Origin: Mucilaginibacter aquaedulcis
GTDB taxonomy: Bacteria > Bacteroidota > Bacteroidia > Sphingobacteriales > Sphingobacteriaceae
DNA length: 64,000 nucleotides
Assembly: GCF_030409325.1 (NCBI RefSeq)
Contig: NZ_JAUFPR010000003.1
Location: 62,001 to 126,000 of the forward strand
Reading direction: 5' to 3'
Shown here: positions 45,629 through 53,919 of the stretch, piece after piece
Layout: each line of letters begins with the position of its first letter
Position numbering within the stretch: the first letter of the stretch is position 1
Translations under genes and position numbers: made by a program
The notes under the pieces: generated by a model
Told to the model about the DNA's origin: nothing
Seen by the model: only the letters and a program-made list of their open reading frames with translations
The model's database searches: none

Positions 45629-45965
45629 ACAGATTTTTTAATGGTAGCTGTAAAAATATAAAAGCCTTTGGTTATCCGAAAGATAATCTATTATTATTTT
45701 AAAAGGTTTTAGCAGAGCATTTGCGCCTTTTAAATAAAAACCACAACCTCCATAAATTAGCTTAACCGAAATATCCAAAAGCTTAAAATAACAGCTGTGG
45801 TTAATCTACTGTATAGGAATGTGTCGTTTTTTTACACGCTATTTTACATTAATTCACATTTATGCACACTCCATCACAATTTAATGTACAACTATCTCTG
45901 AGCAAGATATTTATAATTTGGTATTCATAATTTTAGAATATCAATTATAATAAACCTTAAGCAAT
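45629..45965. other. Spacer upstream of the small membrane gene
   Basis: 337 bp with no supported gene. An inverted pair AACCACA (45751-) and TGTGGTT (45793-) flanks a short purine-rich tract. At 45860-45868 TTATGCACA matches the DnaA-box form once. The end of the segment holds TATCTCTG, a near -7 box for the small gene downstream. Confidence 0.45.
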
Positions 45966-46145
45966 ATGATAACTAAATTAAACCATGCATTACATCTAAG
46001 TAGCTTGTATTCGCAATTTGTTTTATTGTGTGTATTAATAGCAGGCGTTTTCGTAATAGCTGCTGTTTACGTGATAGAACTATTTACCAGGAACACTAAA
46101 CCAACCGACCCTAATTTTATTGGAAAAGCAGGTTATTATCATTAA
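45966..46145 (+). CDS. Small single-span membrane protein (59 residues)
   Basis: A 59-residue frame, MITKLNHALHLSSLYSQFVL then LCVLIAGVFVIAAVYVIELF, with one hydrophobic span (about 18-40) and a polar tail ending PNFIGKAGYYH. It is followed by a strong plus-strand terminator at 46203-46240, which supports a plus-strand transcript in a region otherwise empty. No family is recognised and the gene is below common length cut-offs, so it is a candidate, not certain. Confidence 0.45.
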   Translation: MITKLNHALHLSSLYSQFVLLCVLIAGVFVIAAVYVIELFTRNTKPTDPNFIGKAGYYH

Positions 46146-46202
46146 TACCCAGCTTTAAAAATATCCGTAAAGGGGAAGGTTTATCACCATCATAAAAACA
46201 GA

Positions 46203-46240
46203 AGAGGCCGTATTATATATTATAATACGGCCTCTTTTTT
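46203..46240 (+). terminator. Terminator after small membrane gene (also between it and pgm)
   Basis: AGAGGCCGTATTATA and TATAATACGGCCTCT form a long stem followed by a T run on the plus strand. On the minus strand it would also end the phosphoglucomutase transcript, 17 bp past its stop, but with a weaker T run. Confidence 0.85.
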
Positions 46241-46256
46241 ATCTATCCGGTATTGC

Positions 46257-47993
46257 TTAAACTCCCAGATCCTGCATAATGGTATCTATTTTAGCATCAA
46301 GCTGTGCATCAGTTTCATGATAAGCTGCTTTACTGGCCAGTTTACCATTTACGCTGCAGTAAAACTTGATCTTAGGCTCGGTACCTGACGGGCGGGCAGA
46401 TATGATACTGCCATCTTCAGTTATAAATTGAAGCACATCAGATTTTGGCAACTCGATAGCCTTGGTGGTATTGGTGTTCAGATCAGTCTCTACCCCTTTT
46501 TCATAATCTTTCAAGGTAATCACTTTTGAACCGCCCAATGTTGCCGGAGGATTGTTTCTGAATTTTTCCATCATAGCCACAATCTCTTCTGCCCCGGTTT
46601 TTCCCTTTTTTGTTATCGAGATCAGTTTCTCCTTGAAGAAACCGTACTGTACATAAGTATCAATAAGCGCCTCAAACAGGCTGGTTCCTTTATCCTTATA
46701 ATAAGCGGTCATTTCGGCAATAAAGGCGCTTGATACAATGGCATCCTTATCGCGCACCAGCTCACCTATCAGGTAGCCATAGCTCTCTTCGCCACCGCCT
46801 ATAAAGGTTTGTTTACCCTGTAACTGGGTCATCAGTTCACCAATATATTTAAAGCCGGTAAGCGTGTTATAAAAGGTCACATTTTTAGCTTTAGCTATCT
46901 GCTCAATCAGGTTAGATGTTACAATGGTTTTAACAATGTACTCTTTACCGGTTAGTTTTCCTTTCTCTTCCCATGCAGTAAGCAGGTAGTTGATCAGGAG
47001 GCTTCCGGTTTGATTACCGTTAAACAGGATAAACTCATTATCGGTATTTTTAACAGCTATACCCACACGGTCGGCATCCGGGTCTGTAGCCAGCACCAGG
47101 TCGGCATCGGTTTCACGGGCTTTTTTAAGAGCCAGGGTCAATGCTTCTTTTTCCTCAGGGTTCGGATATACTACCGTTGGGAAGTTACCATCAGGAGTGG
47201 TTTGCTCATCAACCAGTATCACGTTCTCAAAACCGAAAAGCTCCAGTGCTTTTGGGGTAAGCGTTATACCGGTACCGTGAATTGGCGAGTAAACAATTTT
47301 CAGATCCTTCTGGCGCTTAATGGCCTCTGGAGATACAGAAAGTTTTACGATCTCTGACAGGTACAGATCATCGATATCTTTACCTATTACTTCAATATTT
47401 TCATCAACCCTGTTAAATTTAACCTCATCAATACTTTTAATGGCCGCAACCTCGTCCATTACAGCTTTATCATGCGGTGCAACAAACTGGCCACCATCCT
47501 CGCCATAGGCTTTGTAACCGTTATATTCTTTAGGATTGTGCGATGCGGTAAGCATTACACCACTTTTACAACCTAAATGACGCACAGCAAATGAAAGCTC
47601 GGGCGTTGGGCGCAGTGCTTCAAAATAATATACGTGTATACCATTTGCCGAAAATACCTCGGCTGTGGTGGTAGCAAAAAAATCAGCATTGTTGCGGCTG
47701 TCATGCGCAATAGCAACTTTAATTTTCTCGCCGGGATAAGTTTTTTTCAGATAGTTTGCCAGGCCCTGTGTAGCAGCGCCTATGGTGTATTTGTTGATAC
47801 GATTTGAGCCAGGCCCCATAATACCGCGAAGACCACCAGTTCCGAATTCCAGATCCCTGTAAAAAGAATCGGTTAATTCGGTATATGCCTTATCATCAAG
47901 TAATTTTTGAATCTGCTGTTTAACATCGGCGTCATAGTTTCCTTGAAGCCATGTATTCACTTTCTGTAGAACGGAGGGGTCTAATTCTTGCAT
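46257..47993 (-). CDS. Phospho-sugar mutase (phosphoglucomutase/phosphomannomutase)
   Basis: A 578-residue alpha-D-phosphohexomutase. The phosphoserine loop is MLTASHNPKEYNGY (S151), the metal loop DPDADRVGIAV, the sugar loop GGGEESYGYL and the phosphate-binding loop RPSGTEPKIKFY. The length fits the long PGM/PMM type of Bacteroidota and Firmicutes. It interconverts glucose or mannose 1- and 6-phosphates; substrate choice cannot be told. The frame is open 27 codons upstream, but the start at 47993 gives the family's usual MQELDPS beginning. A promoter lies at 48037-48066. Confidence 0.93.
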   Translation of the reverse strand: MQELDPSVLQKVNTWLQGNYDADVKQQIQKLLDDKAYTELTDSFYRDLEFGTGGLRGIMGPGSNRINKYTIGAATQGLANYLKKTYPGEKIKVAIAHDSRNNADFFATTTAEVFSANGIHVYYFEALRPTPELSFAVRHLGCKSGVMLTASHNPKEYNGYKAYGEDGGQFVAPHDKAVMDEVAAIKSIDEVKFNRVDENIEVIGKDIDDLYLSEIVKLSVSPEAIKRQKDLKIVYSPIHGTGITLTPKALELFGFENVILVDEQTTPDGNFPTVVYPNPEEKEALTLALKKARETDADLVLATDPDADRVGIAVKNTDNEFILFNGNQTGSLLINYLLTAWEEKGKLTGKEYIVKTIVTSNLIEQIAKAKNVTFYNTLTGFKYIGELMTQLQGKQTFIGGGEESYGYLIGELVRDKDAIVSSAFIAEMTAYYKDKGTSLFEALIDTYVQYGFFKEKLISITKKGKTGAEEIVAMMEKFRNNPPATLGGSKVITLKDYEKGVETDLNTNTTKAIELPKSDVLQFITEDGSIISARPSGTEPKIKFYCSVNGKLASKAAYHETDAQLDAKIDTIMQDLGV

Positions 47994-48036
47994 GTGTATG
48001 TTATTAATGGGTAAATTATTGTAATAAGTTTGATAA

Positions 48037-48066
48037 CAAATATGGTAATAAAAAGTGTGAGCGCAA
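48037..48066 (-). promoter_or_regulatory. Promoter of the phospho-sugar mutase
   Basis: TTG (48064-48066), 19 bp, then CATATTTG (48037-48044) on the minus strand, one base off consensus, 43 bp before the start at 47993. It lies inside the longer open frame, supporting the later start. Confidence 0.55.
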
Positions 48067-48181
48067 TTGAACAATAAAATATTCTACGGTTTTTTTGAAT
48101 ACTATGTTTCCCTGCAATATTTTTTCAGGAACTTCTTGTATCTGAAATCTATTTAATTGAATAAGTAAAATACCCATAAAC

Positions 48182-48211
48182 AAAACGACCTCAAAAATTT
48201 GAGGTCGTTTT
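48182..48211. terminator. Terminator of the alpha-oxoamine synthase
   Basis: AAAACGACCTCAAA and TTTGAGGTCGTTTT form a 14-bp stem with T runs both ways, 28 bp past the synthase stop. Confidence 0.85.
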
Positions 48212-48238
48212 GTTTATATTTTAATATATGGTTTAAGC

Positions 48239-49483
48239 TTAAGCTATCTCCAGCTTGTTTTCTTTATAATAGCCTGATTTTAGTTTTTCGGCCATTTCGG
48301 TATAGGCATCAAGGGTGCGCTGTACATCCTCCAATGAATGTGTAGCTGTTGGAATAATGCGCAATACGATCAATCCTTTAGGGATAACCGGGTATATTAC
48401 TATAGAGCAGAATATGCCATAATTTTCACGCAGATCGCGGGTAAGGCTGGTTGCCTCAAACAGATCGCCTTTTAAAAATACCGGGGTAACCATAGTATTG
48501 CTGGCACCCAGGTCAAAACCGCGTTCCCTTAGGCCATTTTGAAGGGTCGTAGCAATTAGCCACAATTTTTCACGCAGTTCAGGGCTTGACTTTAACAACT
48601 CAAAGCGTTTTTTTAATCCCATAACCATTGGCATAGGCAATGCTTTGGCAAATGTTTGCGAACGCATATTATAACGCAGAAAATGGATGATCTGCTCATC
48701 GGCGGCTACAAAAGCACCAATACCCGCCATTGATTTGGCAAATGTTCCGAAATATACGTCGACACCTTCAACACAGTCCTGCTCCTCATGGGTTCCGGCT
48801 CCGGTTTTACCCATGGTACCAAAACCATGCGCGTCATCAACCAATAAACGGAAATCAAATTTCTTTTTCAGCTCAACTATCTCTTTCAGTTTACCCTGCA
48901 CTCCCGACATACCGAACACACCCTCGGTGATCAGCAAGATACCGCCGCCGGTTTGTTCGGCCAAACGGGTAGCACGTTCCAACTGCTTTTCGCAGCTTTC
49001 AATATCATTATGCTGATAAACAAAACGTTTACCCATATGCAAACGCACACCATCTATAATACAGGCGTGTGACTCGGCATCGTAAACTATTACGTCATTC
49101 CTGTCAACCAGCGAATCAATAATAGACACCATGCCCTGGTAACCGTAGTTCAATAAAAAAGCAGCTTGTTTGCCTACAAAAGCAGCCAGATCATTCTCTA
49201 ATTCCTCGTGGTGAATAGAGTTTCCCGACATCATGCGCGCACCCATTGGGTAAGCCATACCATAATCGGCAGCAGCTTGCGCGTCGGCTGCTCTTACTTC
49301 GGGGTGGTTGGCCAAACCTAAGTAATTGTTCAGGCTCCAAACTAAATGTTCTTTGCCATTAAACTGCATGTGCGGCCCAATCTCTCCCTCCAGTTTAGGA
49401 AATGAAAAATAACCGTGCGACCATTTTTGGTGCTGACCAATTGGGCCGCCCAAACTTTTTGTTATTTTATCAAATAAATCCAA
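48239..49483 (-). CDS. Alpha-oxoamine synthase (serine palmitoyltransferase-like PLP enzyme)
   Basis: A 414-residue fold-type I PLP enzyme of the alpha-oxoamine synthase family, which joins an amino acid to an acyl-thioester. Seen: WSLNNYLGLANHPEVRAAD, LLNYGYQGMVSIIDSLVDR, the acidic PLP motif DDAHGFG (216-222) and the PLP lysine K250 in YFGTFAKSMAG. In Sphingobacteriaceae such enzymes include serine palmitoyltransferase (sphingolipids) and cysteate or sulfonolipid synthases; which one this is cannot be told, as it differs from the short Sphingobacterium SPT. The frame opens upstream at TTG 49519, but that codon lies in the -7 box (49517-49524); the TTG at 49483 (MDLFDKIT) is preferred. Confidence 0.85.
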   Translation of the reverse strand: MDLFDKITKSLGGPIGQHQKWSHGYFSFPKLEGEIGPHMQFNGKEHLVWSLNNYLGLANHPEVRAADAQAAADYGMAYPMGARMMSGNSIHHEELENDLAAFVGKQAAFLLNYGYQGMVSIIDSLVDRNDVIVYDAESHACIIDGVRLHMGKRFVYQHNDIESCEKQLERATRLAEQTGGGILLITEGVFGMSGVQGKLKEIVELKKKFDFRLLVDDAHGFGTMGKTGAGTHEEQDCVEGVDVYFGTFAKSMAGIGAFVAADEQIIHFLRYNMRSQTFAKALPMPMVMGLKKRFELLKSSPELREKLWLIATTLQNGLRERGFDLGASNTMVTPVFLKGDLFEATSLTRDLRENYGIFCSIVIYPVIPKGLIVLRIIPTATHSLEDVQRTLDAYTEMAEKLKSGYYKENKLEIA

Positions 49484-49516
49484 AATAGTATGCTTTTGTA
49501 GATAGTTTTTAAAGTA

Positions 49517-49547
49517 CAAATATAGCCGTTTTAATAGCTTGCAGCAA
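49517..49547 (-). promoter_or_regulatory. Promoter of the alpha-oxoamine synthase
   Basis: TTG (49545-49547), 20 bp, then the perfect TATATTTG (49517-49524) on the minus strand. Transcription should begin near 49510, downstream of the first in-frame TTG at 49519, so that codon cannot be the start. Confidence 0.75.
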
Positions 49548-49575
49548 TAGCTATAACTTTTTAGAATAGGTTATA

Positions 49576-49792
49576 ACTTAAGGAAAAGAATCAAGAGGTT
49601 AGAGCCAAGAACCAAGACTTGAAAATCTTGTATTCCTTTAAACAAAAACAGGGAAGATATCTAAGAATTACTCCTACGGTAGCTTAAGGAAAACGAGACA
49701 AATGGTTAGATTCAGGAATCAAGACTTGAAAAAATTGGTATCTCTTTAAAACAGAAACAGGAAAGCTATCTGAGAATTACTCCTTCGATATC
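49576..49792. repeat. Imperfect tandem repeat, period about 108 bp
   Basis: Two adjacent units, 49576-49683 and 49684-49792, share CTTAAGGAAAA at the front, CAAGACTTGAAAA in the middle, and GAGAATTACTCC or AAGAATTACTCC near the end. They lie between ftsZ and the oxoamine synthase and encode nothing. The second unit forms the ftsZ terminator hairpin with the DNA after it. Confidence 0.7.
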
Positions 49793-49803
49793 TTTCCTGT
49801 TTT
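49755..49803 (-). terminator. Hairpin after ftsZ
   Basis: AACAGGAAAG and CTTTCCTGTT stems (extended by a GATATC/GATAGC match) enclose a 20-odd base loop. On the minus strand it is 50 bp past the ftsZ stop and is followed by a T-rich run. The stem spans the end of the tandem repeat. Confidence 0.55.
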
Positions 49804-49851
49804 TAATTATTGTGGTCTTATGCCTTGACTCTTTTCTCTTGATTCTACTTT

Positions 49852-51474
49852 TCAATCCGCATTATCATGCAAGAAGGAGTTATTTTTGCGAATCTCGGTA
49901 TTGCCTTCGCTATCTGGCATCAGGCTAAACCTGGAGATCTGACTTTCGTCTGATTGCGGGGTTTCCTGAAGGGCAATTTCCTTGCGTTTGTAAGCAGGTA
50001 CATTTTCCAGCTCCTGGATGTTGCCGCTGCGCAGTTTCATGCTCAGATCTTTCAGGCGCATGATACGCTCGCGCGATTTTTTCAGCTGCTCCTCAATTGA
50101 TTCATTTGTTTTATTGTCATCGGCGCCAACTACTGGCTCTGGTTCGGGGGCAGGTGCCGGAGCCGGTGGCTCAGGCATTCTTCTCTCTTCCCTGATAACC
50201 GGGGCACTGTATGACTCAGGCTCGCTCATTTTGAAAGTAAAGCCTGCGTTATCAGGTTCACTTTCTTCTTCCGATGCCTCTTCTTCTAAATTATATCTTA
50301 ATACAACCTCTTCTTTTTCTTCAGAGCGGGCAAACATATCAAATAAGCCGGTTTGTTTTGGCTCATCCTTCTGTTTCATATAAGGCTCAGCAACAGGAGC
50401 TGCAGCGGCAGCTTTTACCGGGTTAATAAATTCATTAACAGGCTTAACCAAAGGCTTAGCCTCAGGCTCAAGCATAGAGATGATCTTTTTGTTGCTATTC
50501 TCTTTTTCGCGCTCATCCTTGGTTTGGAAACCTGTAGCAATAATGGTAACAGACAATTGCTCGCCCAAATTATCATCCACGCAGTTACCCCAAATCAGGT
50601 CGGCAGCTAAACCAGCTTCTTCCTGTATATAATCGGTAATGATGCTCACCTCATCCATGGTAACCTCTTTAAGGCCCGAGCTGATGTTAAGCAGGATATA
50701 CCTTGCGCCTTCAATTTCATTATCCTTTAATAATGGCGATGACAAAGCACCTTCTACAGCTTTTAAAGCACGGTTCTCACCTTCGGCTGTTGAACTACCC
50801 ATGATTGATACGCCACTGTCTTTCATTACAGTGCGTACGTCTTTAAAGTCAACGTTGATATAACCCGGTAAGGTAATGATCTCGGCAATACCTTTAGCGG
50901 CAGTTGTTAATATATCATCGGCCTGTGCAAAGGCAGAGCTCATGGTTAAGTTTCCAAATATCTGACGAAGCCTATCGTTTGATATTACCAGGAATGAATC
51001 AACGTATTTTTTCAATTCTTCCAAACCAGCATCGGCCTGCATTTTACGGCGCTTGCCTTCAAATGAAAACGGTGTGGTGATAATACCTACGGTCAGTATA
51101 TCCATTTCGCGGGCAGCCTTAGCTATTATCGGGCTGGCACCTGTACCGGTACCGCCACCCATACCTGCCGTAATGAACAGCATTTTGGTGTTAACGCCCA
51201 ACATTTGCTTAATATCGTCGATATTTTCAATAGCTGAGTTTTTACCCACTTCTGGTATTGAACCGGCACCCATACCTTCGGTTAAACTGGCACCCAACTG
51301 TACCTTGTTAGGTATAGGGCTTAACTCCAGCGCCTGGGCATCGGTGTTACAAATTATAAAGTCAACACCGGTTATTCCCGACCTGTACATATGGTTTACC
51401 GCGTTACCGCCGCCACCGCCAACACCAATTACTTTGATAATTGACGATTTTTCTTTTAACATCTCAAACTGCAT
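49852..51474 (-). CDS. ftsZ: Cell division protein FtsZ
   Basis: A 540-residue tubulin-like GTPase. The GTP-binding loop is GGGTGTG (106-112) and the T7 synergy loop is NVDFKD (207-212). After the globular core (about 1-320) there is a long Pro/Glu-rich linker, then NVPAYKRKEIAL (491-502), which matches the conserved C-terminal peptide, here followed by an extra 38-residue tail ending NNSFLHDNAD. It forms the Z-ring. It is the last gene of the dcw cluster, with a DnaA-box-bearing spacer upstream and ftsA beyond it. Confidence 0.97.
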   Translation of the reverse strand: MQFEMLKEKSSIIKVIGVGGGGGNAVNHMYRSGITGVDFIICNTDAQALELSPIPNKVQLGASLTEGMGAGSIPEVGKNSAIENIDDIKQMLGVNTKMLFITAGMGGGTGTGASPIIAKAAREMDILTVGIITTPFSFEGKRRKMQADAGLEELKKYVDSFLVISNDRLRQIFGNLTMSSAFAQADDILTTAAKGIAEIITLPGYINVDFKDVRTVMKDSGVSIMGSSTAEGENRALKAVEGALSSPLLKDNEIEGARYILLNISSGLKEVTMDEVSIITDYIQEEAGLAADLIWGNCVDDNLGEQLSVTIIATGFQTKDEREKENSNKKIISMLEPEAKPLVKPVNEFINPVKAAAAAPVAEPYMKQKDEPKQTGLFDMFARSEEKEEVVLRYNLEEEASEEESEPDNAGFTFKMSEPESYSAPVIREERRMPEPPAPAPAPEPEPVVGADDNKTNESIEEQLKKSRERIMRLKDLSMKLRSGNIQELENVPAYKRKEIALQETPQSDESQISRFSLMPDSEGNTEIRKNNSFLHDNAD

Positions 51475-51553
51475 AATCTTCGTTTTCAGCTATATGTGAT
51501 TCAACCAATATTTAGATTTTACCATCGTAATAATATGACTTTTTCAACAATAG

Positions 51554-51600
51554 TTATCCACAAATGTCTATAATGTGGAAAAGTTATTGGTTGTGAATAA
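51554..51600. promoter_or_regulatory. Cluster of three DnaA boxes upstream of ftsZ
   Basis: TTATCCACA at 51554-51562 (plus strand) and, on the minus strand, TTTTCCACA (51574-51582) and TTATTCACA (51592-51600), all matching TTWTNCACA, lie within 47 bp, 80-126 bp upstream of the ftsZ start. They could link ftsZ expression to DnaA. The consensus matches are seen; binding is inference. Confidence 0.6.
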
Positions 51601-51620
51601 ATATTGTGTTTGGGTATCGA

Positions 51621-51687
51621 GTAGTTAGTATCATGTATCAAGACTTTCTACAATGCTCATATTATTGTGATACTTGATACTAACTTC
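51621..51687. repeat. Inverted repeat between ftsA and ftsZ
   Basis: GTAGTTAGTATCATGTATCA (51621-51640) is inverted as TGATACTTGATACTAACTTC (51668-51687) around a 27-bp loop. It begins 15 bp past the ftsA stop and could act as an attenuator between ftsA and ftsZ. The GATACTTGATACTAAC unit is a dispersed repeat, with a cousin at 42703-42740. Confidence 0.6.
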
Positions 51688-51701
51688 CTGATACTAATCA
51701 A

Positions 51702-53045
51702 CTATTTCAAAAAGTCTTCGTCGTTGATATCATCTTTAATAAATGTGATACTCTTTTTCAATAACCTGTCAAACAAACCGCCTTCTTTGGCTTTTGGTTC
51801 AAACTTGGGTTTTTCTGATTTTGTTTCGGCACCCGGGGCCGCGTTCATGTATTCTGTTCTCTGTATACCTTTTATCAACAAACCTATACCTGTTGCAAAA
51901 GTTGGGCTTTGCAGCTCCTCATAAATATTTTTTGGTAGTACCTCGTTCTTGGCCAAATGCTCTGTTGGGTAACCCACACGGCAATCTAACCCGGTAACAA
52001 ACTCAACCAGCTGACGCAGGTGTTTAAGCTGCGCGCCGCCACCTGTAATTACTATACCGGCAATCAGTTTTTTCTCATAGCCTGATGATTTGATTTCGTA
52101 GTATACATGTTCTACGATCTCTTCCATACGAGCCTGGATAACGTATGCCAGGTTTTTTACAGAGATCTCTTTTGGTTCGCGGCCACGTAAACCGGGTACG
52201 CAAACAATTTCGTTCTCTTTATTCTCATCGGCCAATGCTGACCCGAACCTTACTTTCAATTGCTCGGCGATATTGCGCATTACAGAACAGCCCTCACGAA
52301 TATCCTCTGTTACGCTATTACCACCGAACGGAATTACCGCGGTGTGGCGAATAATACCTTCGTGGAATATGGCCACGTCTGTAGTACCACCACCAATATC
52401 AACCAAAACAACACCGGCTTCCTTTTCCTCTTCGCTCAATACAGATTCTGAAGAAGCCAATGGCTCTAATATCAGGTCCTGGCTATCCAAGCTGGCTTTG
52501 TTTACACATTTTACAATGTTCTTGATAGCCGTAACCTGGCCCGATATAATGTGGAAGTTCGCTTCCAGCCTTACACCGGCCATACCTATCGGGTCTTTAA
52601 TACCCGGTTCGTTATCTACAGTAAACTCCTGAGGTAACACGTGGATGATCTCCTCGCCTGGAGGCATCACCAGGTTGTACATATCCTCAATGAGTTTGTC
52701 AATATCTTTACGGCCAATTTCCGACTGCAGATCTCTCCTGGTTATTAAACCACGGTGCTGCAAACTTTTAATGTGCTGACCCGCAATACCCACAAATACC
52801 ACCCTGATCTCAACATTTGATTGCGCCCCGGCAACATCAACCGCCTGGGTTATGCCTTGTACTGTTTTATCAATATTTGATACCATACCACGGGTAACTC
52901 CCGCAGACTCGGCCTTGCCAATTCCTAATACCTCAATCTTCCCGTTCTTGCTCCTGCGACCAACAATGGCGCATATTTTTGTAGTTCCGATATCCAATCC
53001 TACTACAATTGGCGAACTTTTTTCTTGTGTTGAGCTTTTATCCAT
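51702..53045 (-). CDS. ftsA: Cell division protein FtsA
   Basis: A 447-residue actin-like ATPase. It opens VVGLDIGTTKICAIVG (phosphate-1 loop region), has VLVDIGGGTTDVAIFHEG (phosphate-2) and AGIVITGGGAQLKHLRQL (adenosine region), with the 1C domain (about 85-165) replacing an actin subdomain. The C-terminus FDRLLKKSITFIKDD may be the membrane-binding helix. It tethers FtsZ to the membrane and recruits later division proteins. It starts 4 bp after ftsQ's stop. Confidence 0.96.
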   Translation of the reverse strand: MDKSSTQEKSSPIVVGLDIGTTKICAIVGRRSKNGKIEVLGIGKAESAGVTRGMVSNIDKTVQGITQAVDVAGAQSNVEIRVVFVGIAGQHIKSLQHRGLITRRDLQSEIGRKDIDKLIEDMYNLVMPPGEEIIHVLPQEFTVDNEPGIKDPIGMAGVRLEANFHIISGQVTAIKNIVKCVNKASLDSQDLILEPLASSESVLSEEEKEAGVVLVDIGGGTTDVAIFHEGIIRHTAVIPFGGNSVTEDIREGCSVMRNIAEQLKVRFGSALADENKENEIVCVPGLRGREPKEISVKNLAYVIQARMEEIVEHVYYEIKSSGYEKKLIAGIVITGGGAQLKHLRQLVEFVTGLDCRVGYPTEHLAKNEVLPKNIYEELQSPTFATGIGLLIKGIQRTEYMNAAPGAETKSEKPKFEPKAKEGGLFDRLLKKSITFIKDDINDEDFLK

Positions 53046-53049
53046 ATTC

Positions 53050-53919
53050 CTAATTTATTTGAGCGCTTGTATCCTTTGTGAGTTTGGCAGCATCGGGCTT
53101 CAGGGCTGATGCCTTACTTGCCTTTATTGAGTCTGCCTTCATATTTTCATTTTTAATACCAACTACCTGACCCGAGTACTTAACACTGATCATGCTGTAT
53201 TTATCCCAGCCTGCCTGTGGCAATACCTTTTTATAAAAGGCCAGCAGATTTTTAAACTTCACCTGCAATGAGTCGGCATCTCCTATCAATATACGCTGAT
53301 TGCCAACGCGTGGTATCAATTCAATTTCCCTGTCTTTATTTACATATATCTGCGCCACCTGCGCATCCCATAATGAATCCTTCCGGATAAAATCGGCGGT
53401 CAGATACAGGTCTTTAGCCAGTTTGGTATGTAAAGAATCAACCTTATTGGCAAACAGTTCTTCAATAAAACCATTGGCCACCAAAACCCTGGCGGTAAAG
53501 TTTGTTGACAGCGGAATTTTCAAACCGTGCTGATCAACATAAAAATCCATATCATAATGGTTCATGATACGTAGTATTGGCTGGCGCTGGCTCACTTCTA
53601 CCCTTAAAATGCCATCCATCTCGGTATAAACCTTAGCAAACTCAATAAATGGGTTAGCACGAAGTTTATTTTCCAGATCCTGTATATAGATATTCTCCAG
53701 CTTGCGGCCGATAAGCGTATGGCTGCTGGTTTGTAATATCTGGTCAACCTCTTCTTTATCAATAAAATACTGGTTGCCCGGAATATTCACTTTAACAGCT
53801 TTACAAATAACCGATGCCTTTTTTATTTCAATAAAACTCATGAGCGCGATGAGGCTACCCAGGCCAAATACCCAGGCAGAAACAATAAGCAAGCGCCTCC
53901 ACATGAGTTTTTTATTCAT
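53050..53919 (-). CDS. ftsQ: Cell division protein FtsQ (DivIB type)
   Basis: A 289-residue single-span protein: membrane segment about 8-30 (LLIVSAWVFGLGSLIALMSF), a POTRA-like domain (about 38-110, IPGNQYFIDKEEVDQIL) and a beta domain in the periplasm, with a Lys/Ala/Ser-rich tail. It bridges early and late division proteins. Its start overlaps the murC stop by 8 bp, so translation may be coupled. The C-terminal 30 residues are low complexity. Confidence 0.9.
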   Translation of the reverse strand: MNKKLMWRRLLIVSAWVFGLGSLIALMSFIEIKKASVICKAVKVNIPGNQYFIDKEEVDQILQTSSHTLIGRKLENIYIQDLENKLRANPFIEFAKVYTEMDGILRVEVSQRQPILRIMNHYDMDFYVDQHGLKIPLSTNFTARVLVANGFIEELFANKVDSLHTKLAKDLYLTADFIRKDSLWDAQVAQIYVNKDREIELIPRVGNQRILIGDADSLQVKFKNLLAFYKKVLPQAGWDKYSMISVKYSGQVVGIKNENMKADSIKASKASALKPDAAKLTKDTSAQIN

